Shown piece by piece: positions 8,592 to 17,815 of a stretch of 64,000 nucleotides of DNA. Position numbers and translations under genes: made by a program. Numbering within the stretch: position 1 is the stretch's first letter; each line of letters starts with the position of its first letter. The stretch spans positions 4,341,501 to 4,405,500 of the forward strand of contig NZ_AP023368.1 in assembly GCF_014218355.1 (NCBI RefSeq). Reading direction: 5' to 3'. The stretch comes from Anaerocolumna chitinilytica (GTDB lineage Bacteria > Bacillota > Clostridia > Lachnospirales > Lachnospiraceae). A model generated the notes under the pieces. The model was not told the DNA's origin, made no database searches, and was given only the letters and a program-made list of their open reading frames with translations.

Positions 8592-9536
8592 TTATAAAAC
8601 CTTATTGGTATATTCCCTGATTACACTGACAGAATTCTTAAACTTTGCAAGTTCCTCTTCTGTTAAGTGAACCTCTACCACATCCTTAACGCCGCTCCTG
8701 TTTAAGATAGCCGGAACGCCGCAGAACACATCATATTCGCCGAATTCCCCTTCCAGTAAAGTGGACACCGGAATTATCTTATTTTCATCATTTAAAATAG
8801 CTTTAATCAGGCCTGCGGCAGTTGTCGCTATACCATAGCAGGTAGTTCCCTTAATATTCAGAATATCAAAACCTACGCGGGTTACTCTTTGAACAATTTC
8901 ATCCAAGTCAACATTTGCATATTCCTTGTTGTCTTCCAGAATGTCTGTGATTCTCTTACCGCCTACCGTTACATGGGACCAGGGGCACATCTGGCTGTCA
9001 CCATGCTCTCCCATGGTATACCCTTGAACACTTCTGGGATCCACATTAAAGATATCTCCGATAAAATGTTTCAATCTGGCAGAATCCATTGCCGTACCGG
9101 TGCCGATAACCTGATTCTTTGGCAGTCCGGATAGTTTATAAATATAATGTGCAACAATATCTACCGGATTACTGACAACGATAAAATGTCCGCTGAATCC
9201 TGCTTCCATAATCGGAGTTACAATGGATTTTGCAATTCCAATGGATAATTCCAGGGTATCAAGTCTGGATTGACCGGTCTTTGGCGGAGCACCGGCGGTA
9301 ATCACTACAATATCCGCATCCCCGCAGTCCTCATAGCTACCCTGTGTCACTTTGACATTGCGGTTTAAGTATTCCACGCAATGGCACAGATCCATAACCT
9401 CACCTCTGGCCTTGTCTCTGTTAATATCTATAATCATAACTTCATCGCAAATACCTTGAGTAATAAGGCTAAAGGCTGTGGAGGAACCTACCATACCTGC
9501 CCCGACGATTACAACTTTACTTCTATTTATTGTCAT
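8592..9536 (-). CDS. ldh: L-lactate dehydrogenase
   Basis: Reduces pyruvate to L-lactate with NADH, regenerating NAD during fermentation; cytoplasmic. 314 residues, the usual length. The Rossmann motif is 'VVIVGAGMVGSS' (8-19). Gln89 in 'KTGQSRLD' is the residue that marks lactate rather than malate dehydrogenases. The catalytic His is in 'GEHGDS' (His178), with Arg91 and Arg154 as expected substrate-binding residues. Start ATG 9536 has AAAGGAG eight bases upstream. The gene overlaps the end of the upstream GGDEF gene by 14 bases, so it is probably co-transcribed with it as well as possibly having its own promoter. Confidence 0.95.
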   Translation of the reverse strand: MTINRSKVVIVGAGMVGSSTAFSLITQGICDEVMIIDINRDKARGEVMDLCHCVEYLNRNVKVTQGSYEDCGDADIVVITAGAPPKTGQSRLDTLELSIGIAKSIVTPIMEAGFSGHFIVVSNPVDIVAHYIYKLSGLPKNQVIGTGTAMDSARLKHFIGDIFNVDPRSVQGYTMGEHGDSQMCPWSHVTVGGKRITDILEDNKEYANVDLDEIVQRVTRVGFDILNIKGTTCYGIATTAAGLIKAILNDENKIIPVSTLLEGEFGEYDVFCGVPAILNRSGVKDVVEVHLTEEELAKFKNSVSVIREYTNKVL

Positions 9537-11904
9537 TTTTTATGCTCCTTTCGATTCTGTTCCGGCCATTACATTTTGCCTGATACAGTAGCTTATCAGC
9601 CCTTTTAACAAGTTCATGAACGCTCTCTCCGTGAAAGAGCGTAACACCGATACTAATTGTAACATGAAGTTCCTTATTTTCAAATACACAGTTACTTATG
9701 CTATCCTTAATTCTTTCTGCAACAGCAAAGGCTGATTCCTCCGTTTGGTCTCTCCTTAAAATAACAAGGAATTCCTCACCGCCGTAACGACCCGCATAGT
9801 TTTCTTCCCCTATACAGCCTTGGATAAGCTCTGTTACCTTTATTAACACCCTATCCCCGGCCTGATGTCCGTAAGTATCATTCACTCGTTTAAAATAGTC
9901 AATATCCAGCATCATGACCGATAATCCTTTTGGCTCATGCTGCTGTTGCTGTACCTCTTTCCTTAATAATGCCAGAATATATTCATGATTATACAGGTTG
10001 GTAAGACTGTCTTTTTCAGCTTTTTGCTTGAACACTTCGTTGCTCTTTAACAGCAGCTGGTTCATTCTTTCCATCTCAGCCTTTCTTTTAGCGAGCTTTT
10101 CTTCCTTCTTCATATACTCAGTAACATCTCTAGCTACAAAAACATATCCAAAAGCTTGCTTTACCTCGTCCCTTAAGGCCGAGGCTTTTACTTCTGCTAT
10201 CCTAATCTTTCCACCCTTCTTACGATAGGTAGTTTGTATCGTATTGACGTCATTATACAGAAACCTCGTAAGTTTGCTCTTATCATCCCTTCCTTTTCCT
10301 TCTTCTAAGAAGTCCAGTATATTTTTAGGGAAATATTCTCCTGCGGCACTATATCCCAGGAATTTTTCTACACTTTTACTAAAGTAAGTTATCCGCCCGT
10401 CAATATCTGTTACCATTACCGGATCGGGAATGGAATCCATCAGTTTATTTAACATTTCTTCGGATTTTACCGCATCCTTTTTCAGACGCTCCTGTTCCGT
10501 AATATCTGTTACACAGGAAAAGATAACCTCTTCTCCTTTATAAGTTGCAGGCGCCATAGATATCATGGCAAGAAATTCCCCATTGAGGCTCTTCATCATA
10601 CCAACCTGATTAATGGCTCTGCCTTCTCTTTGAATTAGCTTTACAATTTTCTCCCGAAAGCTCATATCCTGATAAAAGTTTTCTACATTTCTATCTTTCC
10701 AGCTATTTGGTTCGCATTGAAACAGAGCTTCTGCATTTTTATTAGCATAAAAGATGGTCTTTTCTGCCTTCTTGGTACAGATTATTCCATAGGGAATGGT
10801 TTCTGTCAGGGTACGGAAGAGTTCTTCACTTTCTCTTAATTTCACCATAGTTTCCTGATGACTCTCTATCTCCCGTTTTAGTTCTTCCATGGCCCGGATA
10901 TCCTGGGCAATTATGAGAAATCCCAGAATCAGATCATTCCTTGAATTACGAATAGGTACAATAACCATATTTACAGGTATACTTTCTCCTGATTTGGTTC
11001 GTATACTGACTTTATTACTGTAAGTGGAATCAATGTTTTTTTCACTAATCCACTGATTAAACCTTATACTATTATCCTCATTTAATAATTCTGCAAAAGT
11101 AATGCTTAAAAAATCTTCCAAGCCATACCCAAGAGTCTCTAATACCTGCCTGTTAACTCTTGTAATCATTCCGTTTAAATCAACCAGAAATTCAAAATCC
11201 ATTGTCTCTTCAAAAAGTTCTTCCACAATCAACTCATTTGGGGTAAGCAAAAAATTATATTTTCTAATAGCACGATATATGCCAAGTATCATAATAACAC
11301 CATATATCTGAGTGCAATTAATAAAAGAAGGAATGAAATGCGGCATCACAAGCTCCCCTATCGCAGCTAGCAGATATGTACAGACAGAAGTAATTAATAT
11401 AATCCACACTTGCTTCTTTACAACTTTATGAGTCGTATTGCGTTTCCATACTAAGAGCCTGATTATTGCATAAAATGTATATGTATAATTATAAATTGGA
11501 TTTGCTATATTAAAAAGCTTATATAACTCTCCTGGATATGGTTTTCCCGGCCAAAATGCAAACAAATCTACGAAGCAAAATATTGCAGCCGGGACAAATA
11601 ATAGTACGCATTTTATATTACTTTCTAAAAACAAGTCTTCTGTAATTACAAATACCATGTATAAAGTAAGTGCCGGAAACAAGCACCAACCAAAAGCAGA
11701 TAACTTATTCCAAAAGGAAAATACATAGATATTCGCAGCAACATAAGCCTGGGAATAGCAAAAGGCCCATAAAGCCATTGATGCCGTCAGCACCAGAAAG
11801 GCCTTTCCGATTGTCGATTTCTTATTCAGTGTATAAGTTGTTACTCCTACAACAAGGTAGATAATTCCTGCTGCTAATGATAGAAATGACAGTATATATA
11901 ACAT
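9523..11904 (-). CDS. Membrane diguanylate cyclase with 7TM and PAS domains
   Basis: Predicted to make cyclic di-GMP from two GTP; 793 residues. Residues about 1-220 hold seven membrane helices resembling the histidine-kinase N-terminal 7TM sensor. Three PAS domains follow (about 225-345, 360-480, 485-610), two ending in PAC-like 'DITEQERLK' and 'DVTEYMKK' segments, then a coiled linker and a GGDEF domain (about 630-790). The active-site loop is 'GGEEF' (708-712), compatible with activity. No RxxD inhibitory site lies five residues before it, so product inhibition at the I-site is not expected. It sits upstream of, and overlaps, ldh. Confidence 0.9.
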   Translation of the reverse strand: MLYILSFLSLAAGIIYLVVGVTTYTLNKKSTIGKAFLVLTASMALWAFCYSQAYVAANIYVFSFWNKLSAFGWCLFPALTLYMVFVITEDLFLESNIKCVLLFVPAAIFCFVDLFAFWPGKPYPGELYKLFNIANPIYNYTYTFYAIIRLLVWKRNTTHKVVKKQVWIILITSVCTYLLAAIGELVMPHFIPSFINCTQIYGVIMILGIYRAIRKYNFLLTPNELIVEELFEETMDFEFLVDLNGMITRVNRQVLETLGYGLEDFLSITFAELLNEDNSIRFNQWISEKNIDSTYSNKVSIRTKSGESIPVNMVIVPIRNSRNDLILGFLIIAQDIRAMEELKREIESHQETMVKLRESEELFRTLTETIPYGIICTKKAEKTIFYANKNAEALFQCEPNSWKDRNVENFYQDMSFREKIVKLIQREGRAINQVGMMKSLNGEFLAMISMAPATYKGEEVIFSCVTDITEQERLKKDAVKSEEMLNKLMDSIPDPVMVTDIDGRITYFSKSVEKFLGYSAAGEYFPKNILDFLEEGKGRDDKSKLTRFLYNDVNTIQTTYRKKGGKIRIAEVKASALRDEVKQAFGYVFVARDVTEYMKKEEKLAKRKAEMERMNQLLLKSNEVFKQKAEKDSLTNLYNHEYILALLRKEVQQQQHEPKGLSVMMLDIDYFKRVNDTYGHQAGDRVLIKVTELIQGCIGEENYAGRYGGEEFLVILRRDQTEESAFAVAERIKDSISNCVFENKELHVTISIGVTLFHGESVHELVKRADKLLYQAKCNGRNRIERSIKNDNK

Positions 11905-12025
11905 ATATTTCTGACCTCAACTTAACTTTCATTCGTACTTTCCGCATCCTTAACTATAGCAGAAATATATGTAGTATTCAATTATCTTACATACAAATTA
12001 ATAAGAAAAAATATATCAACAGCAG

Positions 12026-12071
12026 AACTGCTCCTCTGCAGCTTATCCATCAAAGCTGCCAGGGAGCAGTT
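12026..12071 (-). terminator. Probable terminator of purL
   Basis: Arms 12026-12044 and 12053-12071 pair over most of 19 bases with two or three mismatches. On the minus strand the stem is followed after about ten bases by a TTTTTTCTT run. Confidence 0.6.
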
Positions 12072-12088
12072 ATAATCACAGTTTAATT

Positions 12089-15000
12089 CTATCGGAAGTA
12101 CTCTACACCGGATTCAAAAATATACTGGTCACGATTGCCGGTTATATTAATGGCAACTCCTCTTCCTTTACGTTCGGAGTGAGTCATCTTTCCAAATACT
12201 CTGCCGTCAGGACTCGTAATTCCTTCGATTGCATAATAAGAACCATTGGGATTGAATTCTTCCTTCATAGTAGGATTTCCATCAAAATCCACATATTGGG
12301 TTGCTACCTGCCCTGCTGCAAAGAGTCTTTCAATCCACTCTTTGCCCGCCACGAATCTTCCCTCTCCGTGAGAGGTAGGAATAGCATAGATACCGCCTAA
12401 TTCTGCCTTCCGAAGCCAGGGTGACTGATTAGAAACCACTTTGGTATACACATATTTGGAGACATGACGTCCGATATGATTGGTGGTTAAGGTCGGTGAA
12501 TCCGCTTTCTGAGGAGTGATTTCTCCATATGGCACCAATCCCAGCTTAATCAAGGCCTGGAAACCGTTGCAGATACCAAGTGCAAGACCGTCTCTCTGTT
12601 TTAAGAGATTATTTACAGCTTCTTTTATTCTATCATTGCGGAATGCAGTCGCAATAAATTTGCCGGACCCATCGGGTTCATCCCCTGCGGAAAATCCGCC
12701 GGGAAACATTAGAATCTGTGCTTCTTTGATACCCTTAACAAAACGTTCGACAGATTCGTCGATATTCTCGGGAGTGAGATTATTAAATACAACCGTTTCA
12801 GCAATAGCTCCTGCAGCTTCGAATGCCCTAGCGGAATCATACTCGCAATTGGTTCCCGGAAATACCGGTATAAACACCTTAGGCTTTTTATTTTCTTCTT
12901 TACTAATATATATCTTCTTCTCTTCAGAGCTGTGATAAATACCGGTATTAATGGACTCTTCCTTTACACCGGAGGAGGTAGGATATACTTTTTCCAGGGC
13001 AGTTTCCCAGCTCTTCTGTGCTTCTGCAAGATTGATAACCATATCTTTGTATATAAGTACCTTTTCTTCTGTAACTTCACCGACAAGGCGTAATGGCAGG
13101 CCTTTCTTAAGTAAGCTCTCGAAGTGTTCTGCCTTTACTTCCAATATAACCGCACCATAAGCAGGTGCAAACAGATCATCTTCTGTAAGGTTCTCTTCAA
13201 AAGCAACACCAAAACGATTGCCAAAAGCCATTTTACTTACTGCCTCTGCAATACCAAAACCACCAGGGGCATAGGCTGAGAGCACCATACCCTCTTTCAT
13301 AACCTCATATAGTGACTCATAATTTGCTTTTAATTTATCGTAATCCGGCAAGTCATATTCATTTTTTTCTGCTTGAACTTCTACCAGGAGGCTTCCGCTT
13401 TCCTTTAATTCCCCTGTTATAATCTGTGAAATCTTCGAAATTGCTACGGCAAAGGACACAAGCGTAGGAGGCACATGAATGTCCTGGAAAGTACCGGACA
13501 TACTGTCCTTGCCGCCGATGGAAGCCAGCCCCAATTGAATCTGAGCTTCATACGCTCCCAGTAATGCTGCCAAAGGTTCTCCCCAATTTTTGGAGTCTTC
13601 CCCCAGCCTTTTAAAATATTCCTGGAAGGTAAAATAAATTGATTTATAGTCACCTCCGGAAGCAACTATTTTTGCAACGGAGGAAATGATAGCATAAACT
13701 GCCCCGTGATAAGGGCTCCAGCTGGAGAGATATGGATCGAACCCGTAACTCATAAGGGTTACTGTGTCACATTCTCCCTTTAGGGAGGGAATCTTAGCTG
13801 CCATAGTCTGGGCAGGTGTCATCTGGAATTTTCCGCCATAGGGCATGGTAACTGTTGAGGCACCGATAGAGCTGTCAAACATTTCTACCAATCCCTTTTT
13901 AGAACAACTGTTAAGGTCGCCCAGGACTTTAAGCCATTTATCCTTGACTGTTAGTCCCCTTTCTCTCTGCTCCTTTGCCACCTGTTCCTTGTTTTTAGCC
14001 TCCTCTGTATAGAAGCTGATGCCAGAATTAAAATAATTATTTTCTTTTTCAGGGGGTGTTACAACTACCGCAGTTTCCTGATGTGCACCGTTGGTATTTA
14101 AAAAGGCTCTAGAGATATTCACAATCTCTTTTCCTCTCCATACCATAACTAATCTTGGCTCCTTAGTCACTTCTGCAACCAGTGTAGCTTCCAGATTCTC
14201 TTCCCTTGCAAAGGCTAAAAGGGCATCCACATCTTTTGCATCCACCACAATTGCCATTCTCTCCTGAGATTCCGAGATAGCAAGTTCTGTTCCGTCCAGT
14301 CCCGCATATTTCTTAGGAACCTTATCAAGATCAATAAAAAGCCCGTCGGCTAGCTCGCCGATAGCAACAGAGACTCCGCCGGCACCAAAATCATTGCACT
14401 TCTTAATCAGCCTGCTGACCTCTTCTCGTCGGAAAAGTCTCTGCAGCTTTCTCTCTGTTGGGGCATTTCCCTTTTGCACTTCTGCTCCGCAGGTTTCAAT
14501 AGAAGAAGCCGTATGAGCCTTGGAGGAACCCGTAGCTCCGCCGCAGCCGTCTCTTCCGGTTTTGCCGCCAAGGAGGATAATCTTATCTCCGGGCTCTGAG
14601 GATTCACGAACAACATTCTTTCTGGGTGCTGCACCCATAACCGCTCCGATTTCCATTCTCTTGGCAACGTAACCCGGATGATAGATCTCATCCACCAAAC
14701 CTGTTGAAAGGCCAATCTGATTACCGTAAGAGCTGTAGCCGCTTGCAGCACCGGTTACGATCTTTCTCTGGGAAAGCTTCCCCTTAAGGGTATCTTCAAT
14801 GGCAACTCTTGGATCTGCCGCTCCGGTTACTCTCATTGCCTGGTACACATAGCCTCTGCCTGATAACGGGTCTCTGATAGCTCCTCCAAGGCAGGTAGCT
14901 GCACCTCCGAAGGGCTCTATCTCTGTAGGATGGTTGTGAGTCTCATTTTTAAAGAATACCAGCCATTCTTCTGTCTTTCCTTCTATTTCTACCGGTACGA

Positions 15001-15916
15001 TAATGGAACAGGCATTGATTTCTTCACTCTCTTCCATCTCCTGCAGTTTTCCCTGGCTCTTTAATTTTTTCATGGCCATAAGAGCAACATCCATTAAGGA
15101 CATGTATTTGTCGTTACGGTCCTTGTATAATTCCTTATAATCTTCCATGTATCGGTTAAAAGAATCTTCGATAGGCTTTTTAAAGAAACCGTCTTCTATT
15201 CTGACATCGGTAAGTTCTGTAAGAAAGGTGGTATGACGGCAATGATCTGACCAATAGGTGTCCAGAACCCGGATTTCCGTCAGAGAAGGCTCGCGACCTT
15301 CTTCTGTGAAATATCTTTGTACATGAAGAAAATCCTTGTAAGTCATAGCCAGGTTCAAGGAATCATATAAAGCTTTTAATTCTTCTTCCGGCATAACAGT
15401 AAAGCCTGTAAGTATTCGCACATCCTCAGGCTCCGCATAGCTTGTCTCCAGTGTAAGCGGTTTATTCTCTTTTGCTTCCCTGGAATCCACCGGATTGATA
15501 CAGTAAGTCTTAATTCTCTTGAATTCTTCCTCTGTCAGCTCTCCGGTAAGAACATAAGTTGTGGCACAGCCTATAACAGGCTCTTCCTTGGAAGAGAGAA
15601 GCTTTACACATTGAACGGCTGAATCCGCCCTTTGATCAAATTGCCCCGGAAGATATTCAACGGAGAATACATAATCCTTTTCTCCATGGGGAAAGTCTTC
15701 CTGATAGAGAAAGTCCACGGGAGGCTCTGAAAATACAGTCCCCATTGCCTTTGTAGCAGTTTCCTCACTGATGTTTTCTAGATCATAGCGAATCAGAACC
15801 CGAACCTGTTCCAGTGTATCTATTGCAAGATAACTCTTTATTTCTTCCATTAATTCCTGTGCTCTTACGGCATAGGGCAGTTTTTTCTCCACATAAATTC
15901 TTCTTACGCTGCTCAT
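12089..15916 (-). CDS. purL: Phosphoribosylformylglycinamidine synthase, single-chain
   Basis: Fourth step of purine synthesis: ATP- and glutamine-dependent conversion of FGAR to FGAM. 1275 residues, matching the large fused form with PurS-like N-terminus, AIRS-type synthetase halves and a C-terminal class I glutaminase, rather than the three-subunit PurSQL set. The synthetase glycine-rich loop region is visible around 'FGGAATCLGGAIRDP' and 'GGKTGRDGCGGATGSSKA'. In the glutaminase the nucleophile is Cys1116 in 'GICNGFQ', with His1183 and Glu1185 in 'SHGEGRF'. No other purine gene is adjacent and I see no purine riboswitch in the leader. The start is ATG 15916 ('MSSVRR'), with AAGGAA-type pairing upstream. 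Confidence 0.95.
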   Translation of the reverse strand: MSSVRRIYVEKKLPYAVRAQELMEEIKSYLAIDTLEQVRVLIRYDLENISEETATKAMGTVFSEPPVDFLYQEDFPHGEKDYVFSVEYLPGQFDQRADSAVQCVKLLSSKEEPVIGCATTYVLTGELTEEEFKRIKTYCINPVDSREAKENKPLTLETSYAEPEDVRILTGFTVMPEEELKALYDSLNLAMTYKDFLHVQRYFTEEGREPSLTEIRVLDTYWSDHCRHTTFLTELTDVRIEDGFFKKPIEDSFNRYMEDYKELYKDRNDKYMSLMDVALMAMKKLKSQGKLQEMEESEEINACSIIVPVEIEGKTEEWLVFFKNETHNHPTEIEPFGGAATCLGGAIRDPLSGRGYVYQAMRVTGAADPRVAIEDTLKGKLSQRKIVTGAASGYSSYGNQIGLSTGLVDEIYHPGYVAKRMEIGAVMGAAPRKNVVRESSEPGDKIILLGGKTGRDGCGGATGSSKAHTASSIETCGAEVQKGNAPTERKLQRLFRREEVSRLIKKCNDFGAGGVSVAIGELADGLFIDLDKVPKKYAGLDGTELAISESQERMAIVVDAKDVDALLAFAREENLEATLVAEVTKEPRLVMVWRGKEIVNISRAFLNTNGAHQETAVVVTPPEKENNYFNSGISFYTEEAKNKEQVAKEQRERGLTVKDKWLKVLGDLNSCSKKGLVEMFDSSIGASTVTMPYGGKFQMTPAQTMAAKIPSLKGECDTVTLMSYGFDPYLSSWSPYHGAVYAIISSVAKIVASGGDYKSIYFTFQEYFKRLGEDSKNWGEPLAALLGAYEAQIQLGLASIGGKDSMSGTFQDIHVPPTLVSFAVAISKISQIITGELKESGSLLVEVQAEKNEYDLPDYDKLKANYESLYEVMKEGMVLSAYAPGGFGIAEAVSKMAFGNRFGVAFEENLTEDDLFAPAYGAVILEVKAEHFESLLKKGLPLRLVGEVTEEKVLIYKDMVINLAEAQKSWETALEKVYPTSSGVKEESINTGIYHSSEEKKIYISKEENKKPKVFIPVFPGTNCEYDSARAFEAAGAIAETVVFNNLTPENIDESVERFVKGIKEAQILMFPGGFSAGDEPDGSGKFIATAFRNDRIKEAVNNLLKQRDGLALGICNGFQALIKLGLVPYGEITPQKADSPTLTTNHIGRHVSKYVYTKVVSNQSPWLRKAELGGIYAIPTSHGEGRFVAGKEWIERLFAAGQVATQYVDFDGNPTMKEEFNPNGSYYAIEGITSPDGRVFGKMTHSERKGRGVAINITGNRDQYIFESGVEYFR

Positions 15917-16190
15917 ATTCTTCCTTTCCCTACGAGTGCATCCTGTTAGTTTCTGTTAGCATTATAACACAGCTTCTTTTATAAATTAAATTAATATATG
16001 TTAAAGTTTTGATAAGTTCAGCTAATGTAAACACTATGATTAAAATTCTTTGGCTCATTTACCTGACCGGTTTAGATTATTATATCCGATATGGAATCCT
16101 GTTGTATAATATTTTAGTATAAATTCAAAATATTTTTATTTCCTTAAATCTTTTTCGCAGATTTCTGCGTCTTATATTATAGAAGCTAAC

Positions 16191-16208
16191 ACATGCATGT
16201 TACGTAAC
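16191..16208. promoter_or_regulatory. Two overlapping 10-bp palindromes, possible operator
   Basis: ACATGCATGT (16191-16200) and GTTACGTAAC (16199-16208) are each perfect palindromes sharing two bases, and they lie 30 bases before the small peptide frame at 16239. This is the sort of arrangement bound by paired dimeric regulators, but no regulator can be assigned. The rest of 15917-16238 is AT-rich; a CGCAGA/TCTGCG hairpin (16156-16169) is the only other structure I see. Confidence 0.35.
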
Positions 16209-16238
16209 TTCAAAATTGATATCTTAAGGGGGATGGAT

Positions 16239-16307
16239 ATGGGACACCAGATGGTAATTATAAAGGATATTCCGGTAAATGACTACTCTAAAAATTTAAA
16301 ACAATAA
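16239..16307 (+). CDS. Possible 22-residue peptide gene
   Basis: Short frame beginning 'MGHQMVIIKDIPVNDY' and ending at TAA 16307. AAGGGGG (16226-16232) is six bases before ATG 16239; an in-frame ATG at 16233 is too close to that site. Upstream are two overlapping palindromes and downstream a perfect 16-bp hairpin. There is no signal peptide, membrane helix or Cys. Evidence for translation is only the ribosome site and the tidy surroundings, so it may be chance. I do not recognise it. Confidence 0.35.
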   Translation: MGHQMVIIKDIPVNDYSKNLKQ

Positions 16308-16310
16308 CAA

Positions 16311-16347
16311 AATTGGAGATTAATCCCCACAGGATTAATCTCCAATT
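16311..16347 (-). terminator. Perfect 16-bp hairpin, probable leftward terminator
   Basis: Arms 16311-16326 and 16332-16347 are exactly complementary around loop CCACA. The minus strand continues TTTTGTTATTG, so it probably ends the leftward transporter transcript about 170 nt past its stop codon. The rightward strand lacks a T run. Confidence 0.7.
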
Positions 16348-16513
16348 CAGGCAGGTATAGTAACCTAACCATTTATTTAGTTTGTATTGCAGGAGTTATT
16401 TAGTTGAAACAAAATTTATTCTTTAATATGTTTACATTTTAATATCATCTAGGTTTGAAATCTTTATTATCTGCTTTTTTAACCTTATTATTATTTATGG
16501 CAGATGATTTGTA

Positions 16514-17815
16514 TCAATATACCTTTACTTCCGATAAGTATCCTTTATCCTCTGTCATTTCATTATTCTTCTGGTTCCTTCGTGTTCTTGCAGAGACTGC
16601 TTTTAAAAATAAGAGTATGCCAACTACAAATAGGATTGCAATTGCCCCAACACCCTTATTAATGCTTCCGGTCAACTGTGATATGATACTTACCAGCGCT
16701 GTACCCATAAAGGAAGCACCTTTTCCGCAGATATCCATAATCCCAAAGTATTCACCGGATTTCTCTCCCGGTATAATCTTCGCATAATAAGATCTGGACA
16801 AAGACTGAATTCCACCCTGAAACATACCTACAAGTATGGCAAGTATCCAAAAGTGAAGCTGGCTGTTCATAAATACCGCAAATATCGTTATCCCAAGATA
16901 AGCTAAAATACATGCTGTTATCAGCTTATCCGGTGATATCCTTCCGGCAAGTCTGCCAAAAATAATACAACAGGGAAAGGCTACAAACTGCGTTAATAAC
17001 AAAGCCAGCAGCAATCCTGTACTGTTAAGTCCTAGGGCTTTTCCGTAAGCAGTTGCCATATCAATAATTGTATATACACCGTCAATATAAAAGAAAAAGG
17101 CAAGCAGAAACCAGAAGATATTTTTTTCCTTCCGAATATTTTTAACTGTTTGAAACAAACTTGCAAAGCTGTCAATTACAGCGTGCTTTCGCTTTGACAC
17201 ATAATTTACCTGCCGGTAATTCTTAAGAAAAGGAATGGATGAGCCAACCCACCATAAAGCTACCACTAGAAAGGCTATTATCATAGATTGTTTCATAGAA
17301 AGGCCAAGTTTACTGCCGCCCATGACCAGACCAAGGCAGGCAATAAAAGGGATACAGCTTCCGATATACCCCCAGGCAAACCCCTGTGCTGATACCATAT
17401 CCATTCTCTCCTCTGTCGTTACATCCGGGAGCATGGAATCATAGAATATAAGACTGGCGGAATATGCAATCTTACCAAGTACGAAAACAATCAAAAAGAC
17501 AAGCCAGGCACTGGCAAGCCCGAGGCTGATACAGCATATCGCTCCTATGATAATGGAAGCCAAAAATATAGGCTTTTTCATTCCTTTTCCGTCTGAAATG
17601 GTTCCAAGGGCCGGTCCCATTAATGCTACCAGCAAGGTGGCAATGGATACCGCATATCCCCAGTATGCCAGATAACTTACAGATGAAAGCTTCTGCTGAC
17701 CGGCCAGATAATCAAAATATATCGGTATTATTGTAGATACCAGCAGAGTAAAGGCAGAGTTTCCAACATCGTATAATACCCAGTGCTTTTCTAATTTTGT
17801 AAGTTTAAATTTCAT
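16514..17815 (-). CDS. UMF1/Atg22-like MFS transporter
   Basis: 433 residues with about twelve predicted membrane helices. The N-terminus 'EKHWVLYDVGNSAF' and the early pattern are typical of the UMF1 branch of the major facilitator superfamily (vacuole-effluxer Atg22-like). The loop after helix 2 contains 'GPALGTISDGKGMKKP', the equivalent of the MFS A-motif. Family members are proposed to export amino acids or other small solutes; the substrate here is unknown. Its ATG overlaps the upstream phospholipase-like gene by four bases (ATGA type), and AGGAGG lies inside that gene, so the two are translationally coupled. Confidence 0.88.
   Translation of the reverse strand: MKFKLTKLEKHWVLYDVGNSAFTLLVSTIIPIYFDYLAGQQKLSSVSYLAYWGYAVSIATLLVALMGPALGTISDGKGMKKPIFLASIIIGAICCISLGLASAWLVFLIVFVLGKIAYSASLIFYDSMLPDVTTEERMDMVSAQGFAWGYIGSCIPFIACLGLVMGGSKLGLSMKQSMIIAFLVVALWWVGSSIPFLKNYRQVNYVSKRKHAVIDSFASLFQTVKNIRKEKNIFWFLLAFFFYIDGVYTIIDMATAYGKALGLNSTGLLLALLLTQFVAFPCCIIFGRLAGRISPDKLITACILAYLGITIFAVFMNSQLHFWILAILVGMFQGGIQSLSRSYYAKIIPGEKSGEYFGIMDICGKGASFMGTALVSIISQLTGSINKGVGAIAILFVVGILLFLKAVSARTRRNQKNNEMTEDKGYLSEVKVY

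Noticed and set aside
12516..12935. Rightward 139-residue frame inside purL.
   Set aside because: Antisense to a well-conserved enzyme gene; no ribosome site or domain.
15917..16200. Purine riboswitch or PurR site upstream of purL.
   Set aside because: The conserved purine-riboswitch core sequences and a pair of PurR boxes are not visible on the minus strand.
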